NCBI GenBank assembly: GCA_964432885.1
Contig: CAYSPG010000018.1
Coordinates: 1-64,000, forward strand
Length of the DNA stretch: 64,000 nucleotides
Direction: 5' to 3'
From: CAYSPG01 sp964432885
GTDB lineage: Bacteria > Bacteroidota > Bacteroidia > AKYH767-A > OLB10
The position numbers were made by a program, and so were the translations under genes. The notes under the pieces were generated by a model that was not told the origin of the DNA, searched no databases, and saw only the letters and a list, made by a program, of their open reading frames with translations. How positions within the stretch are numbered: position 1 is the first letter of the stretch; every line of letters starts with the position of its first letter. Positions 1 through 7,931 of the stretch are shown here, piece by piece.

Positions 1-636
1 TATCCTCCCACCAGCCCCTGGCGCCTTGAGCAGTACGATATAACCCAACCCACCGGTGCAGCTATAGCAGCCACCCAAACATATATATTTAACGGCTACC
101 TGCCTGCCAGCGGAGGGCAGCACAAACTTGGCCCCGATGGTAAAATATACATTACCTTTTGGTATGCCAACTGGTACCCTTATGCCGATACCATGTACAA
201 CCAATACAACATGAACCTAAGCGTAATTGAGCAGCCCGATAGCGGAGGTATGGCATGTAATTACAACCCGTTTAGCTTTTACCTTGGCGGGCAACGGAGT
301 TATTTAAGTTTGCCCAATAACCCTAACTATGAGTTGGGGGCGCTTGTGGGTAGTGTGTGTGATACGCTCTCGCTCCTCACCCCCGGCCCCTCTCCACAGG
401 AGAGGGGGGTGGTGGCAGTGCCTAACCCTGCAAGAGATAAACTTGTGGTGGAGTTATCTTTTGAGCCTGATAGAACTGAAGCTATACTTACAGATGTTAC
501 GGGCAAAACGGTTTTGCGGCAGCGGTTAAAAAGCAAACAAACTAAAATAGATGTAAGTAAATTAGCAACGGGGTTTTATTTGCTAAAGGTTACGGATAAG
601 GGGAACACGAGTGTTATTAAAATAATAAAAGAATAA
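1..636 (+). CDS. T9SS type A sorting-domain protein, 5' end outside window
   Basis: The frame is open from the first base, so the gene starts upstream; about 211 residues are visible. The visible part resembles the end of secreted Bacteroidota propeller-like proteins (a LGPDGKIYI repeat end, then NNPNYELG). The last 75 residues form a T9SS C-terminal domain: VPNPARDKLVVE, then LTDVTGKTV, then ATGFYLLKV and a basic end. Such domains direct export across the outer membrane and surface attachment. Between body and sorting domain lies an in-frame palindromic repeat (373-407) read as LTPGPSPQERG. It ends 2 bp before dut, which is convergent. The function of the passenger is unknown. Confidence 0.85.
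   Translation, partial: YPPTSPWRLEQYDITQPTGAAIAATQTYIFNGYLPASGGQHKLGPDGKIYITFWYANWYPYADTMYNQYNMNLSVIEQPDSGGMACNYNPFSFYLGGQRSYLSLPNNPNYELGALVGSVCDTLSLLTPGPSPQERGVVAVPNPARDKLVVELSFEPDRTEAILTDVTGKTVLRQRLKSKQTKIDVSKLATGFYLLKVTDKGNTSVIKIIKE
373..407. repeat. GC-rich palindromic repeat, in frame in T9SS protein
   Basis: CCCCTCTCC / GGAGAGGGG arms around a short ACA-type loop, preceded by a CTCACCCCCGG lead. Translated without stop inside the coding frame. Same family as the copies at 1137, 10097 and 12199. Confidence 0.8.
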
Positions 637-638
637 AC

Positions 639-1070
639 CTACTTCCCCGTATGCCCAAATCCACCGGCACCGCGCTCGGTTTCGGCAAGCTGTTTTACCA
701 CCACCCACTGTGCACGCTCGTGTTTTGCAATCACCATTTGTGCAATGCGCTCGCCATTGTTTATTAAAAAGCTGGTGTCTGATAAATTAATAAGTATAAC
801 TTTTACTTCGCCACGGTAATCGGCATCAATAGTACCTGGAGAGTTTAACACGGTAATTCCGCTTTTGGCCGCCAGGCCGCTGCGCGGTCGTATTTGCGCT
901 TCGTACCCAACAGGCAGTTCAATAAAAATTCCGGTAGGCACCACTGCGCGCTCAAGCGGTTTTAGTTCAACGGGCTGCGTAATGCTGGCACGTAAATCCA
1001 TGCCGGCTGCATGGGCGCTTTCATAAGCCGGCAGCGGATGAGCAGATTGGTTGATGATGTTTATTTGCAT
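639..1070 (-). CDS. dut: dUTP diphosphatase
   Basis: Hydrolyses dUTP to dUMP and pyrophosphate, keeping uracil out of DNA and supplying dUMP for thymidylate synthesis; the family is a cytoplasmic homotrimer. All five trimeric dUTPase motifs are visible in 143 residues: AGMDL (22-26), PRSGLA (62-67), GTIDADYRG (79-87, with the catalytic Asp), GERIAQ (about 106-111) and the C-terminal P-loop-like RGAGGFGHTG. Length is normal. Convergent with the T9SS gene, with only 2 bp between the stops. Downstream of the HTTM gene on the same strand, 140 bp away, with a palindromic repeat in the gap. Confidence 0.97.
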   Translation of the reverse strand: MQINIINQSAHPLPAYESAHAAGMDLRASITQPVELKPLERAVVPTGIFIELPVGYEAQIRPRSGLAAKSGITVLNSPGTIDADYRGEVKVILINLSDTSFLINNGERIAQMVIAKHERAQWVVVKQLAETERGAGGFGHTGK

Positions 1071-1136
1071 TAAGATTTTTATTTTGGAAAGGTTAGATGG
1101 TTGGCTTTATGTACTAATAATTTGTCAAGAGATTTT

Positions 1137-1168
1137 GCCCCTCTCCTTCGGAGAGGGGTTGGGGAGAG
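1137..1168. repeat. GC-rich palindromic repeat, intergenic
   Basis: GCCCCTCTCC TTCG GAGAGGGG hairpin followed by a second G-rich arm TTGGGGAGAG. Lies between dut and the HTTM gene. Same family as the in-gene copies. No U-tract typical of a terminator follows directly. Confidence 0.8.
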
Positions 1169-1210
1169 GTGTGTGCTGGCTTTGTGCGAATTAAAGATAT
1201 TTTTATTAAA

Positions 1211-2575
1211 TCATTTTTCGGGCAAAGAAATTATCCATGTATCGGCTGCAAATTTATTGTGTTTAAGCGAAAGTAAATTTACCGTAGAATCAACAACAGG
1301 ATAAAAAGGCCTGCCGTTAAGCGAAACTTTTGCACTTGCAAAAACCTGTACATTGCTGTATCCTTCTTTTTTTACCTGGCTTTCGATAAAATTTGCAAAC
1401 TGCAAAAGCATTGCCGGGTCATCGGCCATGTAATAGCTCTGCATATTGTTTATAAGCTGATTGTCGTACACACGCTGCAGGGTATCGGCAGGCGGTATTT
1501 TTACATAAAATTTTATGTCGGGTTCTTTATTGTGTATTTTCATTCGCCAGGCCCACTTGCTTGCTTTGGCTGTCCAGCTTGTGTTGCCGGCATACAACAA
1601 ATGCCGCAGCGGAAACAGCAATTGAAAAGCAAGATAAACTGCAATGCAAACCAAAACCGCTTTTGCGTTTTTAGAAAAATCAATTTCTGTTTTAGTTTGT
1701 TGTTTTGTTTTTTTCTTTTCAACAGATTTTTTTAGTGAGGGAATAACTCCCGCAAACTTTGTACGCAAATATTCAGGCTCAACAAAAAGAATAAGCGAGC
1801 CAAGCATAAAAAAAGGAAAGCCGCCAATGTCTCCGCTTTCGCCATAGTTAAAAATAAAAAAATTGCTAAGGTGAAATACAACCGAAGCGATGATGGCAAA
1901 TTTGCGCGTTTGTTTAAACCACAACATAAAGCCAACAATCAAATCGTAAAGCAAACCACCGTAGGTTAAAAGATACAATGCAAATGCGCTTCCGTTTAAA
2001 TCGGGCAGCAGCGCGTTTTTCTTTGAGCCTTCTAACAAAATGCGCAAGGGCTGCTGTTCAAACAGCCAGTCGGCATTAAGTTTGGCAATGCCGCCATACA
2101 AATACACAATTACAATTTGCGCTTGCAGCAAAAGCAAAAACCAATATGGCATTACTTTTTTTCCGGTTGTAGTATCATTAACAGGATTGTAAAACAAAAA
2201 AATAAATGCAATAAGAATAAACAAATAAAAGTGGTTGTTGTAATAACTTTTTTCTAAAAGAAAAAAATACGAAAAGCAAAAAATGAAAATACCCAGAGCA
2301 ACTTTCCTTAACCTGTTAATTATTAAAAGCACCCCGCTTGCAAAAATTAAAAACAAAATAAACTTCATTGCGCTTTCGGGCATGGGCTTTACAAACTCAA
2401 AAAAATCAAACGAGAATAAAAACTTAGGAGCAAGAATTCCGCTTTTTATAAAATCAAATTTTACATAACTGTAAACCTGTAACAAAATAATAACACCAAA
2501 AAACCGAACGAAACATTCGGTGGCGAATGTATCAACGGGTTTAAAAAGTTTTTGTTTAAAGTTTGCTGACGACAT
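1211..2575 (-). CDS. HTTM / gamma-carboxylase-like membrane protein
   Basis: About 454 residues with many hydrophobic segments in the N-terminal two thirds and a soluble C-terminal part. The pattern VDTFATECFVRFFGVI, FFLLEKSYYNNHFYL and YLYGGIAKLNADWL matches the HTTM domain shared with vitamin K-dependent gamma-carboxylase; NH-Y and KLN-DW are the recognisable landmarks. Bacterial members have no settled substrate. I chose the Met at 2575 over the longer frame (to 2620) because the extra 15 codons lie wholly inside an AT-rich inverted repeat (2580-2637). Lies just upstream of dut and downstream of the amidohydrolase pair on the same strand. Confidence 0.8.
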   Translation of the reverse strand: MSSANFKQKLFKPVDTFATECFVRFFGVIILLQVYSYVKFDFIKSGILAPKFLFSFDFFEFVKPMPESAMKFILFLIFASGVLLIINRLRKVALGIFIFCFSYFFLLEKSYYNNHFYLFILIAFIFLFYNPVNDTTTGKKVMPYWFLLLLQAQIVIVYLYGGIAKLNADWLFEQQPLRILLEGSKKNALLPDLNGSAFALYLLTYGGLLYDLIVGFMLWFKQTRKFAIIASVVFHLSNFFIFNYGESGDIGGFPFFMLGSLILFVEPEYLRTKFAGVIPSLKKSVEKKKTKQQTKTEIDFSKNAKAVLVCIAVYLAFQLLFPLRHLLYAGNTSWTAKASKWAWRMKIHNKEPDIKFYVKIPPADTLQRVYDNQLINNMQSYYMADDPAMLLQFANFIESQVKKEGYSNVQVFASAKVSLNGRPFYPVVDSTVNLLSLKHNKFAADTWIISLPEK

Positions 2576-2579
2576 ATTA

Positions 2580-2637
2580 GTTTGAAGTTTGTTGTTTGAA
2601 GTTTGTTGTTCTAACCTCAAACAACAAACCTCAAACC
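2580..2637. repeat. TTTGAAG/CTTCAAA-type inverted repeat
   Basis: Left arm 2580-2603 is built of GTTTGAAGTTTGTTG units; right arm 2613-2637 is its complement with two mismatches. A related copy lies at 39982-40040 before accC. Sits in the gap between the HTTM gene and the amidohydrolase gene. Confidence 0.7.
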
Positions 2638-2646
2638 TTAAACAGT

Positions 2647-3966
2647 TTACTCCTTCAATCCGTACTTAGTCTTGTACTTATTGTAAAGTTGCTTTTGCAA
2701 ATTATCTAAATTAATTTGCTTGCCTCTTATAAATGCAAGTTCTACTTTGTTGCCAAGCATATCCAGTGCATCACCATCACTAACAAAAAGTGTAGCATCT
2801 TTTCCTTCTTCCAGCGAGCCTGTGGTTTTATCTATCTCCAAAATCTTTGCAGCATCAAGTGTTATTGATTTCAGCGCCTCTTCTTTGGACAGACCGTAAG
2901 CAGCAGCCGTACCGGCACTAAAACCAAGATTACGCACCTGCCAATAACCATCCATACTTAAACAAAAATTAACTCCGGCCTTTTTTAATATATCGGCCAT
3001 TTTGTAAGGAAGTTGTACATCATCTTCATCGCGCTGTGGCAACGAATGTGTTCGGGGCAAAACAACAGGCACATTATTTTTTTTCAGCAAATCGGCCACA
3101 CGCCAGGCATCATAACCATCCACAAGCACCATTTTAATTTTATACTCATTGCAAAAATTAACAGCCGAAATAATTTCTTTTACATCATTACAGTGCACAT
3201 ACAATTTTTTGTTACTGTTAAATAGTCCTTTCATGCTTTCGAAGTGCAGATTTTTTTCTACAGGATTTGTTTGCAATGAATATGCTTTAGCATCTTTAAA
3301 AAAATTTATCATCTCAAGCATAGCTTTAGCATTGCGTTCTTTTTGCTCATCTTCTTTTTTTGTATCGCTTGTTGCATAAATCCTCATCGAAGGATAATTG
3401 AGATGAATGCCTTCGTCCATTTTATATGCAGCATCTTCCCAATTCCATCCGTCCAGTTCAACAACTGATGAAGTACCTGAAATCATACCACCAACAGGTA
3501 CTACCTGCGCAAGCAACACACCGTTTGAACGAACGGTGGGTGTAACTCTCGAATCTGTATTGTATGCAATAATGGAGCGTGAAGAGGGATTTACACCTCC
3601 TGCCTCATTGTAATCATGCGTTGCACGCACCAGTTCAATTTCATTAATTCCAATGGTAGTATTCATTGCTATGATGCCGGGATAAATATGTTTGCCCGTC
3701 ATGTCAATAATAGTATCGTATGCACCAGCCTGCAGCCTTATTAGAGTAGCATCGGCAACTAAAGTTAGTTTTCCGTTTTTAAATCCGATAGCGGCTTGTT
3801 GTATAATTTCTCCGTTGCCTAAATGTGCAGTGCCGCCATTCAGCAATATTGATTTTGTTTGCGGAAGGGCCGGGGCTGGGTTTTGGGCGAAAAGATTTAG
3901 GCAGTTAATACTGCAGATAACCAATACAAGATATGCTACAAATATTTTATGTTTAAGAAATTTCAT
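2647..3966 (-). CDS. amidohydrolase-fold secreted protein, catalytic HxH missing
   Basis: 439 residues with a signal peptide (MKFLKHKIFVAYLVLVICS, ending near LFAQ) and the composite beta-sandwich/TIM-barrel layout of imidazolonepropionase-like amidohydrolases: GKHIYPGII near the N-terminus, and the C-terminal GYGLSKEEAL-ITLDAAKILEI-G-LEEGKDATL return to the sandwich. The strand that should carry the metal-binding HxH reads IIAMNTTIG, and the late Asp region reads SMDG, so the metal site looks lost. Lies 71 bp downstream of the two-domain amidohydrolase at 4038-7040, probably one transcript. It may be a non-catalytic partner; this is inference. Confidence 0.75.
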   Translation of the reverse strand: MKFLKHKIFVAYLVLVICSINCLNLFAQNPAPALPQTKSILLNGGTAHLGNGEIIQQAAIGFKNGKLTLVADATLIRLQAGAYDTIIDMTGKHIYPGIIAMNTTIGINEIELVRATHDYNEAGGVNPSSRSIIAYNTDSRVTPTVRSNGVLLAQVVPVGGMISGTSSVVELDGWNWEDAAYKMDEGIHLNYPSMRIYATSDTKKEDEQKERNAKAMLEMINFFKDAKAYSLQTNPVEKNLHFESMKGLFNSNKKLYVHCNDVKEIISAVNFCNEYKIKMVLVDGYDAWRVADLLKKNNVPVVLPRTHSLPQRDEDDVQLPYKMADILKKAGVNFCLSMDGYWQVRNLGFSAGTAAAYGLSKEEALKSITLDAAKILEIDKTTGSLEEGKDATLFVSDGDALDMLGNKVELAFIRGKQINLDNLQKQLYNKYKTKYGLKE

Positions 3967-4022
3967 ACACGTTGTTTTTTAAAAGTAATAATTATCAAGA
4001 CAGATTGTTTCGGGAATTTAAA

Positions 4023-4047
4023 TTCCCCCTTCGGGGGTTAGGGGGCT
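4023..4047. repeat. GC-rich palindromic repeat supplying the stop of the amidohydrolase gene
   Basis: TTCCCCCTTCGGGGGTTAGG followed by GGGCT. The upstream gene on the minus strand reads into it, and its last residues (KAP) and stop codon are made by the repeat. Confidence 0.75.
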
Positions 4048-7040
4048 TTCGGCCGCTCCTCCTCATTACAATGCTTCTCCTCCCTCATTATCATCGAAAC
4101 CTTTTTTGTTCTCTCTCCCTTAGCTTTTGCGTCCAGCATTTTTTGAATCAGGCGTGCTCGTTCTTTCTCATTCACTGTTCTTTTTTGCTCGTCATCATTT
4201 ACATCATAATATTTTATTCCATCCACATACGTTTGCAGCACGCGTGCATAAACACTCAACGGATTATCACTCCACAATACAACATCGGCATCTTTGCCTT
4301 CTTTAATGCTTCCCATCCTGTCGTCAACATGCAAAAGTTTTGCAGGGTTAAGGGTTACAAATTTCAAAGCCTCTTCCTGCGAAACATTCCCGTATGTAAT
4401 TGCTTTTGCCGCTTCCTGATTCAAGCGCCTTGCCATTTCAGCATCATCACTGTTTATTGCCACTGTAACTCCCACATCGTGTAAAATTTTCGGGTTGTAT
4501 GGTATAGCCTCATACACTTCAAACTTATAAGCCCACCAATCGGCAAACGAACTTGCGCCCACGCCATGTTTTTTCATTTTGTCGGCCACCTTGTATCCTT
4601 CTAAAATATGTGTAAATGTATTTACACGAAATCCAAATGTGTCGGCCACATGCATCAGCATATTTATTTCGCTTTGAACATAAGAATGGCAAGTGATAAA
4701 TCTTTTCTTATCTAAAATTTCTTTAAGTGCTTCCAATTCTAAATCTCTGCGAACAGGTTCTTTAATTCCCCCTTTGGGGGTTAGGGGGCTGTATTCCTTC
4801 GCTCTGGTAAAAGCATCCATATAAACCTGCTCAACACCCATGCGCGTTTGTGGGTAGCGAATACGATTGTTATCGCCCCAGTTGCTTTGCTTTACATTTT
4901 CGCCCAAAGCAAATTTTATAAAACCATCCCAGGATTTAACTTTCATTTCCTCAGGCACCAAACCCCAACGTAACTTTATTAATTGTGTTTGGCCGCCTAC
5001 AGGGTTACATGATCCGTGAAGTAAATGCGAACACGTAACGCCACCTGAAAGTTGGCGGTAAATTTGCAAATCATCACAGTCAACCACATCACCAATTCTC
5101 ACCTCGGCAGTAACGGCCTGTGTGCACTCATTTACATCACCGCTTATGGCTATATGCGAATGCTCATCAATTATTCCTGCTGAAATATGTTTCCCTGTAC
5201 CATCAATTGTTTCAACATTTGGCAATGTTGTTGCCGAAATATTTTTTCCAACTTTAATGATCTTGCCATTGCCTATTAACACATCGGTGTTCTGTTGTAT
5301 TCCCTCTTTTTCATTTGTCCACACAGTTGCATTTTTTATAAGCACATTTTTTTGTTTAGGAATTTCTTTCCATCCATATCCAACTTGCGGATACCAAACT
5401 TCGCCCAATGGTTTTTTGTCTTTGGCACTGCTGTCAATTTTTGCAGGGGCAATGTATGCCGAATCAAAAGTGGCCACCCAGTTAAACCAACTTCCATCAG
5501 GTAACTGCCCGGTACCGGTTAGTTTGTTTAGCGTGTTATCAAAATTTCCAGAAAGGCGCACCATGCCTTTGCGCGATATTTTTTTGCTTTCATACTGCAA
5601 TGCAAATTGTTTGCTTGTTCCGACAATGGTTGCGTTTGTTTTATTTGTGTCTTCAATAACAGTTGCTGTAAGCAATTCTGTTTCGCCCTGTATTTTTATT
5701 ACTGTTTTGCTTTCGTTATTAATAGTCATCGAGTAGTTTCCGCGAATATCTTTTGGGTCCATGTTCTTAACCACATTTCGCTTGCCCATGGTCCAGTTTT
5801 CGTAAATCACGTTTTCTTTATCAAATATTTTTTTTGATGTGATGATGAAGTTTGCAATTTTCCCTTTTTGCAGGCTGCCCAATTTATTTTCTAACCCAAT
5901 CATTGCAGCGGGCGAAATGGTGAGCGCTTTAAGTGCTGCATCTTCGCTAAGTCCATTGTCAATTGCCTTGCGAATATTTTTTAAAAAATCTTTTTTCTCC
6001 TTTATGCCTGCCAGCGTAAACGAAAAATTAATTCCTGCTTTATCCAGATACATTGCATTTGCCGGAGCAAGCTCCCAGTGTTTCATCTGCGCAAGCGAAA
6101 CGTTGATGGCATCATAAGGGTCAGCTACATCAAAAGCATCAGGAAAATTTACAGGAATAATAAATGAAGCGGCTGTGTTTTTTATTTCATTGATGCGCTG
6201 GTACTCATCACCGCTGCCTTTAATAATATATTTTGTATTAAACTCATTGGCAATTTTTACTGCACGCAATGCATCTAATTTGTCGTTCACATCAAAAATC
6301 TGAGGCAGCGATTTTAAATTGTTGAAGGCATCAAGAGAAATATTGAATTCCTTATCATTGGTTCTGTACCATTCAGCATCTAAATACGTTTGCCGTATCA
6401 AAGCAATGCAACCCATTTTTGAACTTGGGTAATCTTGTGTTGACGAACCTTTGTCAAACGATAATCCTGCAGCAGCTTTATCCTTAATAATAAGTTCGTT
6501 TTCGTTTGCATCAGCAAGATTTACCATTACACCGCTGCCACGCACAATGCCATCCTTATTAAACGACAGCACAGCCCCAAAGCCAACGTTTCGAAGTTCT
6601 TCTGCTTTTTTGTTGTCGGCAACAAAGTGTTTGTAAGCATCTATCTCTGGGCGTATGGCCTGATTCCATCCATACGCACCTTTGGTATTTGACAAAAACT
6701 GAGGCTGCTGCCCTTCTTTTGCTTTTGTTTTTAATTCTTCAATTCCATAATCGCTAAACAAATCAATAAACGAGGGATAAATGTGTTTTCCTTTTAAGTC
6801 CATCACACTTGCATCGGCAGGCAGGGAAATGTTTTTGCCTGCATCAACAATAATTCCATCTTTCACAACAAAGGTGGCTGAGTCAATTACTGTCTTATAA
6901 TCAACATGCAATTTTGCATTTATAAATGCGTAGGTAATGTGGCGGTTATCGCGCAATCCGTTTACAGGAAAGGTTTGTTGCGCGGTTACAAAAGTTGCTG
7001 TTGCTATGAAGGAGATAAAAAATGTTAGTAATTTTCTCAT
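4038..7040 (-). CDS. two-domain amidohydrolase, secreted
   Basis: About 1000 residues with two amidohydrolase modules in tandem. A signal peptide (MRKLLTFFISFIATATFVTA) sets the start at 7040; the longer frame to 7106 puts a hydrophilic stretch before it. Module 1 has GKHIYPSFIDLFSDYG where HxH should be, so it is degenerate. Module 2, after GKIIKVGKNIS, has IIDEHSHIA (HxH near residue 626), CHSYVQSE, THILEGYK and INSDDAEMA, giving the full metal-ligand set of the imidazolonepropionase/prolidase-like group. A 27-bp palindromic repeat (4764-4790) adds SPLTPKGG around residues 751-759, and another forms the C-terminal end. Probably periplasmic; substrate unknown. Confidence 0.85.
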   Translation of the reverse strand: MRKLLTFFISFIATATFVTAQQTFPVNGLRDNRHITYAFINAKLHVDYKTVIDSATFVVKDGIIVDAGKNISLPADASVMDLKGKHIYPSFIDLFSDYGIEELKTKAKEGQQPQFLSNTKGAYGWNQAIRPEIDAYKHFVADNKKAEELRNVGFGAVLSFNKDGIVRGSGVMVNLADANENELIIKDKAAAGLSFDKGSSTQDYPSSKMGCIALIRQTYLDAEWYRTNDKEFNISLDAFNNLKSLPQIFDVNDKLDALRAVKIANEFNTKYIIKGSGDEYQRINEIKNTAASFIIPVNFPDAFDVADPYDAINVSLAQMKHWELAPANAMYLDKAGINFSFTLAGIKEKKDFLKNIRKAIDNGLSEDAALKALTISPAAMIGLENKLGSLQKGKIANFIITSKKIFDKENVIYENWTMGKRNVVKNMDPKDIRGNYSMTINNESKTVIKIQGETELLTATVIEDTNKTNATIVGTSKQFALQYESKKISRKGMVRLSGNFDNTLNKLTGTGQLPDGSWFNWVATFDSAYIAPAKIDSSAKDKKPLGEVWYPQVGYGWKEIPKQKNVLIKNATVWTNEKEGIQQNTDVLIGNGKIIKVGKNISATTLPNVETIDGTGKHISAGIIDEHSHIAISGDVNECTQAVTAEVRIGDVVDCDDLQIYRQLSGGVTCSHLLHGSCNPVGGQTQLIKLRWGLVPEEMKVKSWDGFIKFALGENVKQSNWGDNNRIRYPQTRMGVEQVYMDAFTRAKEYSPLTPKGGIKEPVRRDLELEALKEILDKKRFITCHSYVQSEINMLMHVADTFGFRVNTFTHILEGYKVADKMKKHGVGASSFADWWAYKFEVYEAIPYNPKILHDVGVTVAINSDDAEMARRLNQEAAKAITYGNVSQEEALKFVTLNPAKLLHVDDRMGSIKEGKDADVVLWSDNPLSVYARVLQTYVDGIKYYDVNDDEQKRTVNEKERARLIQKMLDAKAKGERTKKVSMIMREEKHCNEEERPKAP
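4764..4790. repeat. GC-rich palindromic repeat, in frame in amidohydrolase
   Basis: AATTCCCCCTTTGGGGG then TTAGGGGGCT, 27 nt. On the coding strand it reads SPLTPKGGI without breaking the frame, inside the second amidohydrolase module. Confidence 0.85.
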
Positions 7041-7174
7041 AGAAATTAAAGGATTGGTGAACGAAAGTAATACTTTTGGCACAGCCTGAATAGTTAAAAT
7101 TTTCACAAATAAATAAGCTTGAAAACGCAGTATGAAGAGTCAGCCTTCGCCTGTGTTACGGTTTACAAAGTAAA

Positions 7175-7693
7175 ATGAAAACAAAAGAAAAAAATACATA
7201 CGCACACTTACTTTCACTGCCAGCTCAAAAAGAATTATTGGATTATATAAAAAATAAAATCTGCAAAGGCAGCAGCCCTGAGAAATATAAATTTGTTGAC
7301 GAGCTTTTTGAATTGCACCGTACCTCAAATGGATTTGTCCCATCTAATCTTATTAAGACCCGTTTTTTAAGATTAAAATCGGCTGAACTAAAAACAAGGT
7401 TATTTGAAACCGATACACAGGTAGGTAGTATTTTTGTATCGGAAGAATACAAAAGAGTTAAGGCGAAATTTGAAAGCGGAAACATATTGTTTGAAAAATT
7501 ACAACAGATAAAATTGAAACTTGAAACCAGCGATTACCAAAACATTGATATGCTAATCGAAGATTTTAAAACCCAAATTCAAAAAACCGACAATTATCAA
7601 ACTGTTTTGTCTTTTTATAGGTTTTTACATCCACATTTTGGTAACAAACAAATATCACCTGAGGTAAAAATTACGCACTTCAAGGAAAAGTAA
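7175..7693 (+). CDS. hypothetical protein, 172 aa
   Basis: I do not recognise this family. The protein is soluble, charged and lysine-rich, with predicted long helices in its second half (EEYKRVKAKFESGNILFEKL and onward) and no signal peptide or membrane segment. It is divergent from the amidohydrolase operon (start at 7040) and stands alone before the metH 3' end. The start at 7175 is the first Met; no Shine-Dalgarno is evident. Codon use resembles the neighbours, which supports a real gene. Confidence 0.6.
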   Translation: MKTKEKNTYAHLLSLPAQKELLDYIKNKICKGSSPEKYKFVDELFELHRTSNGFVPSNLIKTRFLRLKSAELKTRLFETDTQVGSIFVSEEYKRVKAKFESGNILFEKLQQIKLKLETSDYQNIDMLIEDFKTQIQKTDNYQTVLSFYRFLHPHFGNKQISPEVKITHFKEK

Positions 7694-7793
7694 TGTTTAT
7701 TTTTAGCGCTTCACTAACTTGCCGAATTCTCTCCGGTAGTATTAGCATTAGCAATTTGGGTAACTACATATTTAAATAACCGGCTTTACTATT

Positions 7794-7931
7794 TTATTGT
7801 TGCTTTTCTATCTTAGCTACCACTTTCTTTTCGACTGAAGTTATTTCTAAAAAATAAATTCCGCTACTTAAGTGTTGAGATTTTAGTTCCGGTCTAATCC
7901 TTTTCTCAATAATATTTTTTTTGACATTCGA
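7794..7931 (-). pseudogene. remnant of a T9SS C-terminal sorting domain
   Basis: Directly after the metH stop, in the same frame, 45 codons are open to the stop at 7794-7796. The reading contains LKSQHLSSGIYFLEITS followed by EKKVVAKIEKQQ, which matches the end of a T9SS type A sorting domain (SSGIYFLE, KK-V-KI-K). There is no start codon and no passenger, so it is a remnant of a lost gene. Why it abuts the metH stop in frame is unclear; chance gives one in three. Confidence 0.6.

Noticed and set aside
1101..1304. 67-aa plus-strand frame near dut
   Set aside because: Made partly of the palindromic repeat and antisense of the HTTM gene; no homology seen.
2576..2620. 15-codon N-terminal extension of the HTTM protein
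   Set aside because: The region lies inside an AT-rich inverted repeat and adds no signal or domain sequence.
4023..4047. Family-A palindromes as terminators
   Set aside because: They form stable hairpins but lack the U-tract, and several lie inside coding frames.
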